From Nocardioides soli (GTDB taxonomy: Bacteria > Actinomycetota > Actinomycetes > Propionibacteriales > Nocardioidaceae), in contig NZ_JACHWR010000002.1 in the NCBI RefSeq assembly GCF_014191495.1, forward strand, positions 496,001-560,000: a stretch of 64,000 bases of DNA, in the 5' to 3' direction. The notes under the pieces are model-generated. The model worked only from the letters and a program-made list of their open reading frames with translations, did not search any database and had not been told where the DNA came from. Positions 46,559 to 56,679 of the stretch are shown here, in pieces. Position numbers and translations under genes: made by a program. Positions within the stretch are counted from its first letter, which is position 1; every line of letters begins with the position of its first letter.

Positions 46559-47559
46559 CGACAGGATCTGCCGCTCTCGCTCTCCCCGTCGGTGACGAGG
46601 CCCTGGCCACGAGGCTTCGTGAGCGCCTGGGCCTCGTCGAGGACGCGCTGGCAGGTCACGTCCGCAGCCGCGCCGAGTTCGTGACGGAGATGGCGAGCCA
46701 CCTCATGGAGGCGGGCGGCAAGCGGTTCCGGCCGCTGCTGGTGCTGCTCGCCGCCGAGGCGGGGGACCGGCCCGACGCCGACGAGGTGATCACCGCGGCC
46801 TGCGTGGTCGAGCTGACCCACCTGGCGTCGCTCTACCACGACGACGTCATGGACGAGGCCGACCTGCGCCGCGGCGCCGACACCGCGCACTCGCGCTGGG
46901 GCAACCACGTCGCGATCCTCACCGGCGACTTCCTGTTCTCGAAGTCCTCCGAGCTCACCGCCGAGCTCGGCGCCGATGCGGTGCGCATCCAGGCGCAGAC
47001 CTTCACCCGCCTGGTCGAGGGGCAGATCCTCGAGACGATCGCGGCCGGACCCGACGAGGACCCGCTCCAGCACTACCTCGAGGTCGTCGCCGGCAAGACC
47101 GGCTCGCTGATCGCCACTTCGGCGCGCTACGGCGCCCGCTTCGGCGGTGCCAGCCGTGAGGTCGAGGAGGCGCTCACGGCGTACGGCGAGATCGTCGGGT
47201 CGGCGTTCCAGCTCTCCGACGACATCCTCGACATCGCCTCCGACCAGGGCGAGTCGGGCAAGACCCCCGGCACCGATCTGCGTGAGGGCGTCCGGACGCT
47301 GCCCGTGCTGATGGCACTGGCCTCCACCGACCCCGCCGACGCCCGCCTTCGCGAGCTGCTCGACGGCGACCTGAGCGACGACGAGCGCCATGCGGAGGCG
47401 CTCGACCTGCTGCGCAAGCACCCCGCCATCGAGGAGGCTCGGGCGTACGTCGTCGCCGAGGCCGAGCGGGCCAAGGCCCGGCTCGTCCCCGTCCCCGAGG
47501 GCCCGGTGCGCGCCGCGCTCGAGGCCTTCGCCGACATCGTCGCCACCCGTTCCGCGTAG
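46555..47559 (+). CDS. Polyprenyl diphosphate synthase
   Basis: This 334-residue trans-prenyltransferase extends isopentenyl diphosphate chains. HDDVMDEADLRRG near residue 99 is the first Asp-rich motif and SDDILDIASDQGE near 223 the second; GGKRFRPLLVLL near 57 binds substrate. It is translationally coupled to nuoN by a GTGA overlap, so it probably makes the menaquinone side chain. Chain length cannot be read from sequence. It converges with the transporter gene with only a 3-bp gap. Confidence 0.92.
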   Translation: MTTGSAALALPVGDEALATRLRERLGLVEDALAGHVRSRAEFVTEMASHLMEAGGKRFRPLLVLLAAEAGDRPDADEVITAACVVELTHLASLYHDDVMDEADLRRGADTAHSRWGNHVAILTGDFLFSKSSELTAELGADAVRIQAQTFTRLVEGQILETIAAGPDEDPLQHYLEVVAGKTGSLIATSARYGARFGGASREVEEALTAYGEIVGSAFQLSDDILDIASDQGESGKTPGTDLREGVRTLPVLMALASTDPADARLRELLDGDLSDDERHAEALDLLRKHPAIEEARAYVVAEAERAKARLVPVPEGPVRAALEAFADIVATRSA

Positions 47560-47562
47560 TCC

Positions 47563-48471
47563 TCAGACGGCGGAGGCCTCGACGGTCAGGCGCAGTTGCC
47601 GTCGCCGGTGGCTGATCGCCTCGACCGTGAAGATGACGAGCGCGACCCAGACCAGCACGAAGCCGATCCAGCGGCCGGCGGGCATCTCCTCGTGGAACCA
47701 GAACACGCCGAGGCCGAACTGCAGGATCGGGGTGAGGTACTGCAGCAGGCCCAGGGTCACCATCGAGACGCGGGTGGCGGCGCCGCCGAAGCAGATCAAC
47801 GGCACGGCCGTGATGATGCCGGTGGTGAGGAAGAGCAGCGCGTGTCCGGCGCCGTGGTTGCCGAAGTTGGACGACCCGGTGGCGCCCAGCCACAGCACGT
47901 AGACGAGTGCGAACGGCCCGATGACCGCCGTCTCGAAGGTCAGGCTCTCGGTCGCGCCGACGTTCGCGGTCTTCTTGCAGAGTCCGTAGCTGCCGAACGA
48001 CAGCGCGAGGACCAGTGCGACGTACGGCAGGCGCCCGTAGTCGAGCGTGAGCACGACGACGGCCGCGATCGCGATGCCGATGGCGACCCACTGCGCCGGC
48101 CGCAGGCGCTCGTGCAGGATCAGCACACCCATGAGCACGGTCACCAGCGGGTTGATGAAGTAGCCGAGCGACGTCTCGACCACCCGGCCGTTGTTGACGC
48201 CCCAGATGTAGGTCACCCAGTTCACGCTGATCACAACGGCGGCGATGGTCAGCACGACCCGGACCCGGCGGTCCCGCGCGATCGCCCGCAGCTGCGGCGT
48301 ACGCCGCACCAGCACGATCAGCGCGAGCATCGTCAGGCACGACCACAGCACCCGATGGGCGAGGATCTCGAACGCCCCGGCCGGCTCGAGGAGCGGCCAG
48401 TAGAGCGGGAACAGGCCCCACAGACCGTACGCCGCGACGCCCAGGAGGAAGCCGCGGCGCTGGTCTGGCAC
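47563..48471 (-). CDS. rarD: EamA/RarD-type transporter
   Basis: This 302-residue protein has ten membrane helices and the RarD start GVAAYGLWGLFPLYWPLLEPAGAFEILAHR (given in part), which defines the chloramphenicol-sensitive RarD group of the drug/metabolite transporter superfamily. VNWVTYIWGVNNGRVVETSLGYFINPL near residue 76 is also family-specific (shown in part). The substrate is unknown. GTG start. Confidence 0.9.
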   Translation of the reverse strand: MPDQRRGFLLGVAAYGLWGLFPLYWPLLEPAGAFEILAHRVLWSCLTMLALIVLVRRTPQLRAIARDRRVRVVLTIAAVVISVNWVTYIWGVNNGRVVETSLGYFINPLVTVLMGVLILHERLRPAQWVAIGIAIAAVVVLTLDYGRLPYVALVLALSFGSYGLCKKTANVGATESLTFETAVIGPFALVYVLWLGATGSSNFGNHGAGHALLFLTTGIITAVPLICFGGAATRVSMVTLGLLQYLTPILQFGLGVFWFHEEMPAGRWIGFVLVWVALVIFTVEAISHRRRQLRLTVEASAV

Positions 48472-48486
48472 CGACCCAGGATAGGG

Positions 48487-49569
48487 TCAGACGACCGTCC
48501 AGGTGTCGCCGCCTCCGATGAGGGCGGCGAGGCGGTCGGTGGGGTCGCCGGGCGTGGCCTGCTGGGCGGTGGTGATCTGGCCGCGGGCCTGGTCGTCGTA
48601 GGTGGGGCGTTCGACCTGGCGGAAGATGCCGATGGGGGACTGGTTGAGGTAGCCGGCGTCGGTGAGTCGCGAGATCGCGAACGCGGTGGTGGGGTCGGGG
48701 TTGTGCGCGTCGTGGACGAGGATCGCATCGTCACCGACGTCTGCGACCGCGACGATCTTCACCCCGCCGGTCTGGCTGTCGCGGACCAGCCCTTTCGTAC
48801 CGTTGCCGAAGACGATCGGCTCGCCGTGGACGAGCGGGATGATCGCGTCGGCCTTGGTGTCGTTGTCCTTGATCGCGTCGAAGGCGCCGTCGTTGAAGAT
48901 GGGGCAGTTCTGGTAGATCTCGACCAGTGACGTGCCGCGGTGGGCGGCGGCCGCGGAGAGCACGGTGGTGAGGTGTTTGCGGTCGGAGTCGATGGTGCGG
49001 GCGACGAAGGTGGCTTCGGCGCCCAGCGCGAGGGAGACGGGGTTGAAGGGGTGGTCGAGGGAGCCCATGGGGGTCGATTTGGTGATCTTGCCGGCCTCGG
49101 AGGTGGGGGAGTACTGGCCCTTGGTGAGGCCGTAGATGCGGTTGTTGAACAGCAGGATCGTCATGTTGACGTTGCGGCGCAGGGCGTGGATGAGGTGGTT
49201 GCCGCCGATGGAGAGGGCGTCGCCGTCGCCGGTGACGACCCAGACGGAGAGGTCTTCGCGGGCGGTGGCGATGCCGGTGGCGATGGAGGGTGCACGGCCG
49301 TGGATGGAGTGCATGCCGTAGGTGTCGAGGTAGTAGGGGAACCGGCTGGAGCAGCCGATGCCGGAGACGAAGACGATGTTCTCGCGGCGTAGGCCGAGGT
49401 CGGGTAGGAAGCCTTGGACGGCCTTGAGGACGGCGTAGTCGCCGCAGCCGGGGCACCAGCGGACCTCTTGGTCGGAGGTGAAGTCCTTGCCGGTCTGGGG
49501 CTGGTCGGTGGTGGGGACCAGCTCGACACCCGAACGGAGTCCGGGGAACGGAAGCCCGGTGGTGCTCAC
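48487..49569 (-). CDS. korB: 2-oxoglutarate (2-oxoacid) ferredoxin oxidoreductase beta subunit
   Basis: This 360-residue subunit binds TPP and one [4Fe-4S] cluster. VRWCPGCGDYAVLK near residue 38 has the CxxC pair, GIGCSSRFPYYLDTYGMHSIHGR follows (given in part), and VVTGDGDALSIGGNHLIH near 112 with NNRIYGLTKGQ is the TPP motif. GTG 49569 overlaps korA by 4 bp. With KorA it oxidises 2-oxoglutarate and reduces ferredoxin. Confidence 0.93.
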   Translation of the reverse strand: MSTTGLPFPGLRSGVELVPTTDQPQTGKDFTSDQEVRWCPGCGDYAVLKAVQGFLPDLGLRRENIVFVSGIGCSSRFPYYLDTYGMHSIHGRAPSIATGIATAREDLSVWVVTGDGDALSIGGNHLIHALRRNVNMTILLFNNRIYGLTKGQYSPTSEAGKITKSTPMGSLDHPFNPVSLALGAEATFVARTIDSDRKHLTTVLSAAAAHRGTSLVEIYQNCPIFNDGAFDAIKDNDTKADAIIPLVHGEPIVFGNGTKGLVRDSQTGGVKIVAVADVGDDAILVHDAHNPDPTTAFAISRLTDAGYLNQSPIGIFRQVERPTYDDQARGQITTAQQATPGDPTDRLAALIGGGDTWTVV

Positions 49570-51494
49570 TTGCCTGCCTCCTGAGGAGTGAGGTCGACGG
49601 TGACTCCCTCGGCGTCGGCCACGAGGCCGCCGATCGCCTCGGCGAGTGCCGCGGCCTTGAGGGGCATGCCGTTGATCTGGTTGTAGCCGATGGCGTCGAC
49701 GAGGTATCTGCCGCGCAGCAGCAGCGACAGCTGGCCGAGGTTCATCTCGGGGACGAGGACCTTGTCGTAGCGGTGGAGGATGTCGCCGAGGTCGTGGGGG
49801 AAGGGGTTGAGGTGGCGCAGGTGGACCTGCGCGACGTGGTGGCCGGCCTTGCGGACGCGGCGTACGCCGGCGCCGATGGGGCCGTAGGTGGAGCCCCAGC
49901 CGATCACGAGGACCTTGGCCTTGCCGTGTCCTGGGGGGCCGGAGGGGTCGTCGACCTCGAGTGGGGGGAGGGAGTCGGCGATCCGGTCGATCTTGGCCTG
50001 GCGGGTGCGGACCATGAGGTCGTGGTTGGCGGGGTCGTAGGAGATGTTGCCGGTGATGTCGGCCTTCTCGATGCCGCCGATGCGGTGCTCGAGGCCGGCG
50101 ATGCCCGGGGGCGCCCAGGGACGCGCCAGCGTCTCGGCGTCGCGGGCGTACGGCTGGAACTTCCCGTCCTCGGTCAGGTCCTCGGCAGTCGCGAACGCCG
50201 GGTCGATCTTCGGCAGGTCGACGATCTCGGGGATCCGCCAGGGTTCGGAGCCGTTGGCGAGGTAGCCGTCGGAGAGCAGCATCACGGGCGTGCGGTAGGT
50301 GATGGCGATGCGGGCGGCCTCGAGGGCGGCGTCGAAGCAGTCGCCCGGTGACTGCGGCGCGACGATCGGGACCGGCGCCTCGCCGTTGCGGCCGTACATG
50401 GCCTGGAGGAGGTCGGCCTGTTCGGTCTTGGTGGGCAGGCCCGTGGAGGGGCCGCCGCGTTGGACGTCGATGACGACTAGGGGGAGCTCGGTCATCACGG
50501 CCAGGCCGATGGCCTCGGACTTCAGCGCGATCCCGGGTCCGGAGGTGGTGGTCACGCCCAGGGAGCCGGCGAAGGAGGCGCCGATCGCGGAGCCGATGCC
50601 GGCGATCTCGTCCTCGGCCTGCAAGGTGGTGACGCCGAAGGCCTTGTGCTTGGACAGCTCGTGGAGGATGTCGGAGGCCGGGGTGATCGGGTAGGAGCCC
50701 AGGAACACCGGGAGCCCGGACTGGACGCCGCCGGCGACCAGGCCGTAGGCCAGGGCGAGGTTGCCGGTGATGTTGCGGTAGACCCCCGGGGCCATCGGGG
50801 CGGGCTTGATCTCGTAGGAGACCACGAACGCCTCGGTGGTCTCCCCGAAGTTCCAGCCGGCCTTGAACGCGGTGATGTTCGCGTCGCGGATCGCCTCGAC
50901 CTTCGCGAACCGCTTCTCCAGGAACGCGATGGTGGGCTCGGTCGGGCGGCCGTACATCCACGAGAGCAGCCCGAGGGCGAACATGTTCTTCGCCCGGGCG
51001 GCGTCCTTGCGGGACAGGCCGAACTCCTTGACCGCCTCGACCGTCATCCCGGTCAGGTCCACCGGCTGCACCGCGAACGCCCCCAGCGGGTCGTTCGCAT
51101 CACCCAGCAGGTCCAGCGGGTTCGACTCATACCCGGCCTTGGTCAGGTTCCGGGCGGTGAAGTCGTGGGTGTCCACGATGATCGTCGCGCCCTGGGGCAG
51201 ATCACCCAGGTTCGCCCGCAACGCCGCCGGATTCATCGCCACCAACACATCCGGCGCATCCCCCGCGGTCAGGATGTCGTGATCGGCGAAGTGCACCTGG
51301 AACGACGACACGCCCGGCAACGTGCCCTGCGGGGCCCGGATCTCGGCCGGGAAGTTCGGCAACGTCACCAGATCATTGCCGAACACCGCCGACTCCTGAG
51401 TGAACCGATCACCCGTCAGCTGCATCCCATCACCGGAATCACCAGCAAACCGGATGATCACCCGATCGAGCTGCTTGACCTGCTTGTTAGACAC
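49566..51494 (-). CDS. korA: 2-oxoglutarate (2-oxoacid) ferredoxin oxidoreductase alpha subunit
   Basis: This 642-residue protein is a fused gamma-alpha subunit. Residues 1 to about 190 form the gamma domain, starting RVIIRFAGDSGDGMQLTGDR. Residues from about 210 on form the pyrimidine-binding domain, with GSYPITPASDILHELSKHK near 268 and TTSGPGIALKSEAIGLAVM near 312. It works with KorB. GTG start at 51494, next to a 316-bp region shared with the divergent sulfate transporter operon. Confidence 0.93.
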   Translation of the reverse strand: MSNKQVKQLDRVIIRFAGDSGDGMQLTGDRFTQESAVFGNDLVTLPNFPAEIRAPQGTLPGVSSFQVHFADHDILTAGDAPDVLVAMNPAALRANLGDLPQGATIIVDTHDFTARNLTKAGYESNPLDLLGDANDPLGAFAVQPVDLTGMTVEAVKEFGLSRKDAARAKNMFALGLLSWMYGRPTEPTIAFLEKRFAKVEAIRDANITAFKAGWNFGETTEAFVVSYEIKPAPMAPGVYRNITGNLALAYGLVAGGVQSGLPVFLGSYPITPASDILHELSKHKAFGVTTLQAEDEIAGIGSAIGASFAGSLGVTTTSGPGIALKSEAIGLAVMTELPLVVIDVQRGGPSTGLPTKTEQADLLQAMYGRNGEAPVPIVAPQSPGDCFDAALEAARIAITYRTPVMLLSDGYLANGSEPWRIPEIVDLPKIDPAFATAEDLTEDGKFQPYARDAETLARPWAPPGIAGLEHRIGGIEKADITGNISYDPANHDLMVRTRQAKIDRIADSLPPLEVDDPSGPPGHGKAKVLVIGWGSTYGPIGAGVRRVRKAGHHVAQVHLRHLNPFPHDLGDILHRYDKVLVPEMNLGQLSLLLRGRYLVDAIGYNQINGMPLKAAALAEAIGGLVADAEGVTVDLTPQEAGK

Positions 51495-51810
51495 CGGCCG
51501 CGCCCACTTCCCTCAGTTGCGTGCTTCCGTCGTCGGCCCGCGCCCCATGGCGGGCGGACGACCCCCTCGATCGTACTGGCGGTACGGCGGAACAGAAGCG
51601 CCGTTCATCCTGACCGCCTCCCGACTTCTCCACGATAGACCGCCGCCCCGGTCTCCCGCGGGTGTCTCTTCAGGTGAGCGCCCGCCCGCGTGTGACGCAG
51701 GACACGCCCCGCCCAGGAGGTGGGCATTGGACACTAACCGCCTAAAGTCGAGTAATCTCCTCGTTATTCACTAGAAACCGCCCGAGCGTGGGCGGCGGGA
51801 AAGAGGAGAG
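51495..51810 (+). promoter_or_regulatory. Divergent regulatory region of korAB and the sulfate transporter operon
   Basis: I see no gene in this 316-bp gap. The right end (51727-51775) is unusually AT-rich for this genome and precedes the sulfate binding-protein gene; TTGGAC (51727-51732) and TAATCT (51753-51758) are promoter-like but 20 bp apart. CGTGT (51689-51693) and ACACG (51702-51706) form an 18-bp inverted repeat that resembles an operator. AAGAGGAGAG (51800-51809) is the ribosome binding site of the binding-protein gene. Confidence 0.5.
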
Positions 51811-52848
51811 ATGAAGACTTCGATCAAGGTTGCGGCGGTCGCGGTCGCCGGGGTGCTGGCCTTGACCGGCTGCTCGACTGCGGACGGCAGTGACAGCGGG
51901 GAGACCCTGGACATCAACGCGTTCTCCGTCATGGAGGCCGCCAACGAGCCGGTGTTCGCCGACTTCCAGAAGACCGACGCGGGCGACGGCGTCGAGTTCC
52001 AGACGTCGTACGGCGCGTCCGGTGACCAGAGCCGCGCCGTCGTCGCGGGTGCCGACGCCGACGTCGTCCACTACTCGCTGGAGACCGACGTGACCCGCCT
52101 GGTGGACGAGGGGTTGGTCGCGAAGGACTGGAAGGACAACGCGACCGACGGCATCGCCACGTCGTCGGTGGTGGTGTTCGTGGTCCGGAAGGGAAACCCC
52201 GACGACATCCAGACCTGGGACGACCTCGTGAAGCCCGGGGTCGAGATCATCACCCCGAACCCGGGCTCGTCCGGCTCGGCCCGCTGGAACATACTCGCCG
52301 CGTGGGCCCACATCACCGGCAACGGTGGCTCCGAGGCCGACGCCAAGGCGTTCATGACCAAGCTCCTCGGCAACACCATCGCGCTTCCGAGCAGCGGTCG
52401 CGACGCCACCACGGCGTTCACCCAGGGGAACGGCGACGTGCTCCTCTCCTACGAGAACGAGGCGATCCTCGCCAAGCAGAACGGCCAGGACGTCGACTAC
52501 GTCGTACCGCCGGACACGCTGCTGATCCAGAACCCCGCCGCGGTTACGACCGACGCGGACGACACCGCCCAGGCGTTCCTCGACTTCATGACCTCCCCCG
52601 AGGCCCAGGCCGACTACGCCACCTCCGGCTTCCGCCCGGTCGTCGACGGCGTCGACATCCCCGAGGTCGAGGGCGCCAACGACCCGAGCGACCCGTTCCC
52701 GGCTCCGGACGAGCTCTTCACCATCGACGACGACTTCGGCGGCTGGTCCGAAGCGGCGGACAAGTTCTTCGGCGACGGCGAGGACGGCAACCCGCTGGGC
52801 ATCATCACCGAGCTCCAGCAGCAGACCGGCAAGGTGGGTGAGGAGTGA
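51811..52848 (+). CDS. Sulfate ABC transporter substrate-binding lipoprotein
   Basis: This 345-residue lipoprotein has a signal ending in the lipobox LALTGC (Cys near 21). SYGASGDQSRAVVAGADADVVHYSLE (residues about 68-93, given in part) and TPNPGSSGSARWNILAAW near 149 are the sulfate-binding-protein signatures of the Sbp/CysP family. It heads a four-gene operon, overlapping the permease gene by 4 bp. Confidence 0.93.
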   Translation: MKTSIKVAAVAVAGVLALTGCSTADGSDSGETLDINAFSVMEAANEPVFADFQKTDAGDGVEFQTSYGASGDQSRAVVAGADADVVHYSLETDVTRLVDEGLVAKDWKDNATDGIATSSVVVFVVRKGNPDDIQTWDDLVKPGVEIITPNPGSSGSARWNILAAWAHITGNGGSEADAKAFMTKLLGNTIALPSSGRDATTAFTQGNGDVLLSYENEAILAKQNGQDVDYVVPPDTLLIQNPAAVTTDADDTAQAFLDFMTSPEAQADYATSGFRPVVDGVDIPEVEGANDPSDPFPAPDELFTIDDDFGGWSEAADKFFGDGEDGNPLGIITELQQQTGKVGEE

Positions 52849-53726
52849 CGTCAGCCCTCGCCGGGGTCACGGGCGCGGCAGCCGAGCCGGCGTCCCGCGA
52901 GGGACGCCGGCCTCGGCGCTCTCGTCGTGCGACCCCGAGGAACACGCTCACCAAGGGAGCCGCCCTGGGCCTCGGCGTCACCATGGTCTGGTTCAGCATC
53001 CTCGTGCTGATCCCGCTGGCCGCCATCGTCGCGACCGCGAGCGAGAACGGCTGGAGCCAGTACGTCGCCACCCTGCAGAACCCGCAGACCTGGGCCGCGA
53101 TCAAGCTGACGGTCGGCCAGGCGCTGCTCGTCACGGTGATCAACATCGTGATGGGCACGGTGATCGCCTGGGTGCTGGTCCGTGACCGGTTCCCGGGCAA
53201 GGCGATCCTCGATGTCATCATCGACGTGCCGTTCGCGCTGCCCACGATCGTCGCGGGGCTGGTGCTGCTCGCGCTCTACGGACCCAACAGTCCGATCGGG
53301 GTGCACTGGGCCAACACCGAGCGCGCCGTCTTCCTCGCGCTCGCCTTCGTGACGCTGCCGTTCATCGTGCGCACCGTGCAGCCCGTGCTCGAGGAGCTCG
53401 AGTCCGACGTCGAGGAAGCCGCGGCCTCGCTGGGGGCCAGCCGGACGACGATCATCCGGCGCATCGTGCTGCCGAGCCTGACCCCGGCCATCGCCGCCGG
53501 CGCGGCGCTGTCCTTCGCCCGCGCCATCTCGGAGTACGGCTCGCTGGTGCTGCTGAGCGGCAACCTGCCGTTCCGCACCGAGGTGGTGTCGGTGCGGGTG
53601 CTGTCGTTCATCGAGAACGGGAACACCGCCTCCGCGGCCGCGCTCGCGACGATCATGCTGGCGGTGGCGCTGCTGGTCATCGTCGTGCTGGACATCGTGC
53701 AGAGGCGGGTGTCGCGCCGTGGTTGA
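52845..53726 (+). CDS. cysT: Sulfate ABC transporter permease CysT
   Basis: This 293-residue permease has six helices and the EAA loop EEAAASLGASRTTIIRRIVLP near residue 191 (given in part). ISEYGSLVLLSGNLPFRTEV near 226 is specific for CysT/CysU. GTG 52845 overlaps the binding-protein gene; it overlaps cysW by 8 bp. The N-terminal 40 residues are basic and cytosolic. Confidence 0.93.
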   Translation: MTSALAGVTGAAAEPASREGRRPRRSRRATPRNTLTKGAALGLGVTMVWFSILVLIPLAAIVATASENGWSQYVATLQNPQTWAAIKLTVGQALLVTVINIVMGTVIAWVLVRDRFPGKAILDVIIDVPFALPTIVAGLVLLALYGPNSPIGVHWANTERAVFLALAFVTLPFIVRTVQPVLEELESDVEEAAASLGASRTTIIRRIVLPSLTPAIAAGAALSFARAISEYGSLVLLSGNLPFRTEVVSVRVLSFIENGNTASAAALATIMLAVALLVIVVLDIVQRRVSRRG

Positions 53727-54525
53727 GGTCTCCACTCCCGTCCGCTGGGCGCTCCGTCTCGCGGCGGTCGCGTACGTGTTCTTCCTGGTCGCGTGGCCGG
53801 TGGCGCTGGTCGTCCGGCAGACGTTCTCGAACGGGCTCGACAACCTCATCGAGGCCTTCCAGGACCCGCACGTCGTCAACGCGCTCGAGCTGACCCTGAT
53901 GGTCGCCTTCTGGGCGGTCGTGATCAACACGCTCTTCGGCGTGACCATCTCGATCCTGCTGGTCCGCTACGAGTTCCCGGGCAAGCGGCTGCTCTCGGCC
54001 CTGATCGACGTGCCGCTGTCGGTGTCGCCGGTCGTCGTCGGCCTGGCGCTGCTGCTGGTCTACAACGGCCGGGACGGCTGGTTCGGGCCCACGTTGGAGG
54101 CCAACGGCCTCCAGGTCATCTTCGACACGCCCGGCATGATCATGGCCACCTGCTTCGTCGCACTCCCGCTGGTCATCCGCGAGGTCGTGCCGACACTCAC
54201 GGAGGTCGGCGACGACCAGGAGCAGGCGGCCCGCAGCCTGGGCGCGAACGCACGCCAGACCTTCTGGCGGATCACGCTGCCCAGCATCAAGTGGGCCGTG
54301 ATCTACGGCGTGGTGCTCAGCCTGGCCCGATCCCTCGGCGAGTTCGGCGCGGTCAAGATCGTCTCGGGCAACGTCACCGGCCGCACCCAGACCGCGACGC
54401 TGATGGTGGAGGCGAAGTACCAGAACTTCCAGCAGGGCACGGCGTACGCGACGTCGTTCCTGCTGATCCTGGTCAGCATCGCCTGCCTCGTCGTCGTCGC
54501 CGTGCTGCGGCCCAAGCACCCGTGA
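53719..54525 (+). CDS. cysW: Sulfate ABC transporter permease CysW
   Basis: This 268-residue permease has six helices, the EAA loop [21 protein letters not shown] near residue 172 (given in part) and [21 protein letters not shown] near 205 (given in part), which marks CysW. GTG start, overlapping cysT. It pairs with CysT in the membrane. Confidence 0.93.
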   Translation: MVEVSTPVRWALRLAAVAYVFFLVAWPVALVVRQTFSNGLDNLIEAFQDPHVVNALELTLMVAFWAVVINTLFGVTISILLVRYEFPGKRLLSALIDVPLSVSPVVVGLALLLVYNGRDGWFGPTLEANGLQVIFDTPGMIMATCFVALPLVIREVVPTLTEVGDDQEQAARSLGANARQTFWRITLPSIKWAVIYGVVLSLARSLGEFGAVKIVSGNVTGRTQTATLMVEAKYQNFQQGTAYATSFLLILVSIACLVVVAVLRPKHP

Positions 54526-54574
54526 CCGCCCCGCCCTGCTCGCCAGGACCTCACAGCAAGGAACCGAATCAGCC

Positions 54575-55555
54575 ATGAGCATCGATGTCTCAGGTGTCAC
54601 CAAGACCTTCGGGGACTTCGTCGCGCTCGACGACGTCTCCGTCTCCCTGCCCACCGGCCAGCTGACCGCGCTGCTCGGTCCGTCGGGCGGTGGGAAGTCC
54701 ACGCTGCTGCGCGTCATCGCGGGCCTCGAGACCGCCGACACCGGTCGGGTCACGATCGAGGGCGTGGACGCGACGAGGCTGCCGCCCCAGAAGCGCAACG
54801 TCGGCTTCGTGTTCCAGCACTACGCGGTGTTCAAGCACATGACGGTCGCCAAGAACGTCGCGTTCGGCCTCGAGATCCGCAAGCGGCCGAAGGCCGAGAT
54901 CGCGGCGCGGGTCGACGAGCTGCTGCGACTGGTGCACCTCTCGCAGTTCTCGCACCGGCTCCCCTCGCAGCTCTCCGGCGGCCAGCGACAGCGGATGGCG
55001 CTGGCCCGCGCGCTCGCCGTCGAGCCCAAGGTGCTGCTGCTCGACGAGCCGTTCGGCGCGCTCGACGCCAAGGTGCGCAAGGAGCTGCGCGACTGGCTCC
55101 GCCGGCTGCACGACGAGGTGCACGTGACCACGGTCTTCGTCACCCATGATCAGGAGGAGGCGATGGAGGTCGCCGACGAGATCGTGGTGATCAACGACGG
55201 CCGCGTCGAGCAGGTCGGCACACCGGACCAGCTCTACGACGAGCCCGCCAACGACTTCGTGATGAGCTTCCTCGGCGAGGTCACCACCCTGGGCGGCGTA
55301 CTGCTGCGGCCGCACGACGTACACATCTCGACGACGCCCCAGCTCGCCGGCGCCGCCGAGGGCACGGTCTCGCGGGTGCTGCGGGTCGGCTTCGAGGTCC
55401 GGGTCAACGTGCTCACCGACGACGGCGAGGACGTGCTGCTCGTGCTCACCCGGACCCACGCCCGCCAGCTCGGCATCGAGCCCGGCGTCCGTGTCTGGGT
55501 GACCCCCGCCTCGGGTGCGCTCACGGTCCCGAGCATGAAGGCGGCCGTCGGCTGA
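54575..55555 (+). CDS. cysA: Sulfate ABC transporter ATP-binding protein CysA
   Basis: This 326-residue ATPase has Walker [14 protein letters not shown] near residue 34, signature [15 protein letters not shown] near 130, Walker [13 protein letters not shown] near 152, and the switch His in [11 protein letters not shown] short C-terminal TOBE-like domain starts near LRPHDVHIS. It closes the binding protein-cysT-cysW-cysA operon and is followed by a strong hairpin terminator. Confidence 0.95.
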   Translation: MSIDVSGVTKTFGDFVALDDVSVSLPTGQLTALLGPSGGGKSTLLRVIAGLETADTGRVTIEGVDATRLPPQKRNVGFVFQHYAVFKHMTVAKNVAFGLEIRKRPKAEIAARVDELLRLVHLSQFSHRLPSQLSGGQRQRMALARALAVEPKVLLLDEPFGALDAKVRKELRDWLRRLHDEVHVTTVFVTHDQEEAMEVADEIVVINDGRVEQVGTPDQLYDEPANDFVMSFLGEVTTLGGVLLRPHDVHISTTPQLAGAAEGTVSRVLRVGFEVRVNVLTDDGEDVLLVLTRTHARQLGIEPGVRVWVTPASGALTVPSMKAAVG

Positions 55556-55558
55556 GCC

Positions 55559-55606
55559 GAGTCGGCGCTGTCTCGCCCCGGGGGGTAGGCGAGACGGCGC
55601 CGACTC
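55559..55606 (+). terminator. Bidirectional terminator hairpin between cysA and the YajQ gene
   Basis: A 19-bp stem (55559-55577 with 55588-55606, one mismatch) closes a 10-nt loop, CCGGGGGGTA. It lies exactly in the 55-bp gap between two convergent genes. The stem words GAGTCGGCGC and GCGCCGACTC are exact complements. Confidence 0.85.
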
Positions 55607-55610
55607 GACC

Positions 55611-56102
55611 TCAGCGGTAGTTCGTGAACTGCACCGCGAAGTCGTAGTCCTGGGCCTTGACCAGCGCGATCACGGCCTGCAGGTCGTCGCGCTTCTTCGA
55701 GGAGACCCGCAGCTCGTCGCCCTGGATCTGGGCCTTGACGCCCTTGGGGCCCTCGTCGCGGATCAGCTTGGAGATCTTCTTGGCGTTCTCGGAGGAGATG
55801 CCCTCCTTGAGCGCGATCGCGATCTTGCTCTGCTGGCCCGACTGGCGGGGCTCGGAGGCGTCGAGGACCTTGAGGCTCACGTCGCGCTTGACCAGCTTGC
55901 CCTTGAACACGTCGAGCACGGCGCTCGCCCGGTCGTCCGCGGACGCCGAGATCTCGATCGCCTGCTCGCCCTGCCACTCGATCGTGGCCCCGGTGCCCTT
56001 GAAGTCGAACCGGGTGGCGATCTCGCGCGCGGTCTGGCCGAGCGCGTTGTCGACCTCCTGGCGGTCGATCTTGCTGACGATGTCGAACGACGAGTCGGCC
56101 AT
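55611..56102 (-). CDS. YajQ family cyclic-di-GMP-binding protein
   Basis: This 163-residue protein matches the YajQ/UPF0234 family: it starts [20 protein letters not shown] and contains the RFDFKGT segment near residue 38 and [20 protein letters not shown] near 103, ending VQFTNYR. Some family members bind cyclic-di-GMP or nucleic acid. ATG 56102 is the family start; the longer ORF is upstream noise. It is divergent from tRNA-Tyr. Confidence 0.92.
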   Translation of the reverse strand: MADSSFDIVSKIDRQEVDNALGQTAREIATRFDFKGTGATIEWQGEQAIEISASADDRASAVLDVFKGKLVKRDVSLKVLDASEPRQSGQQSKIAIALKEGISSENAKKISKLIRDEGPKGVKAQIQGDELRVSSKKRDDLQAVIALVKAQDYDFAVQFTNYR

Positions 56103-56213
56103 GGTTTCTCCCTCTCGAGCCGGCGGGTCGGCAGTTTCGTCCCGCTGATGTGCCTGCGCTATTGTTTCGCCTTGCTGCCAGTGGGCCAAACGGGGCCCGC
56201 TCGGAAGCGCCGA

Positions 56214-56299
56214 GGCAGGTTGCCCGAGCGGCCAATGGGAGCGGACTGTAAATCCGTCGGCTTACGCCTTCGCAGGTTCGAATCCTGCACCTGCCACCA
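56214..56299 (+). tRNA. tRNA-Tyr (GTA)
   Basis: The 86-nt gene has acceptor arms GGCAGGT (56214-56220) and ACCTGCC (56289-56295), discriminator A and an encoded CCA end. The anticodon GTA is at 56248-56250 in CTGTAAAT. The T-arm GCAGGTTCGAATCCTGC is perfect. A long variable arm (CGTCGGCTTACGCCTTC) marks it as type II, as expected for bacterial tRNA-Tyr. Confidence 0.96.
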
Positions 56300-56679
56300 G
56301 TCGGGATAGTGCCCCTGGCCTGCGGAGACGCGGGTCGGGGGCCTTCGTCTTCTGTCCGTCTTGCGTGGGCCGACCTGCTGTCGGTGCGCAGGAGCCACGC
56401 GTGGTCGCAGGCAGTCGCGCAGGTGTCTCCGAAGGCGGCGCTGATGCGCGTGGCGTGTGCGGCGACGCCCATCGCGACCGATACGCGACCGTCTCCGAGC
56501 GTCCCGGCGGAGGCGGAGTAGGGCCCTTCGAGGGAAAGCGCTGCAGACCGACGGTGAGCGGAATGCAGTGCGGGACCTGCGCCTCGCTCCTCCAGCCTGG
56601 CTGACGAGCTGGCTGGACAGGGAGAGCCGTCGGCGCTCGAAAGTGCCCACCGGTGCGCCGTCTCGCGGCGCGGCGCCGG
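56300..56679 (+). other. Non-coding stretch after tRNA-Tyr
   Basis: No reading frame in these 380 bp looks like a real protein: all long ones are Arg/Ser-rich shadows. I see no second copy of the tRNA 3' end that would mark an integrated element within the window, and no clear terminator beyond weak GC hairpins near 56315-56345. Confidence 0.4.

Noticed and set aside
51513..51774. Small frames in the korA-sulfate transporter gap
   Set aside because: Composition is dominated by Arg/Pro/Ser on both strands, and the region is better explained as two divergent leaders.
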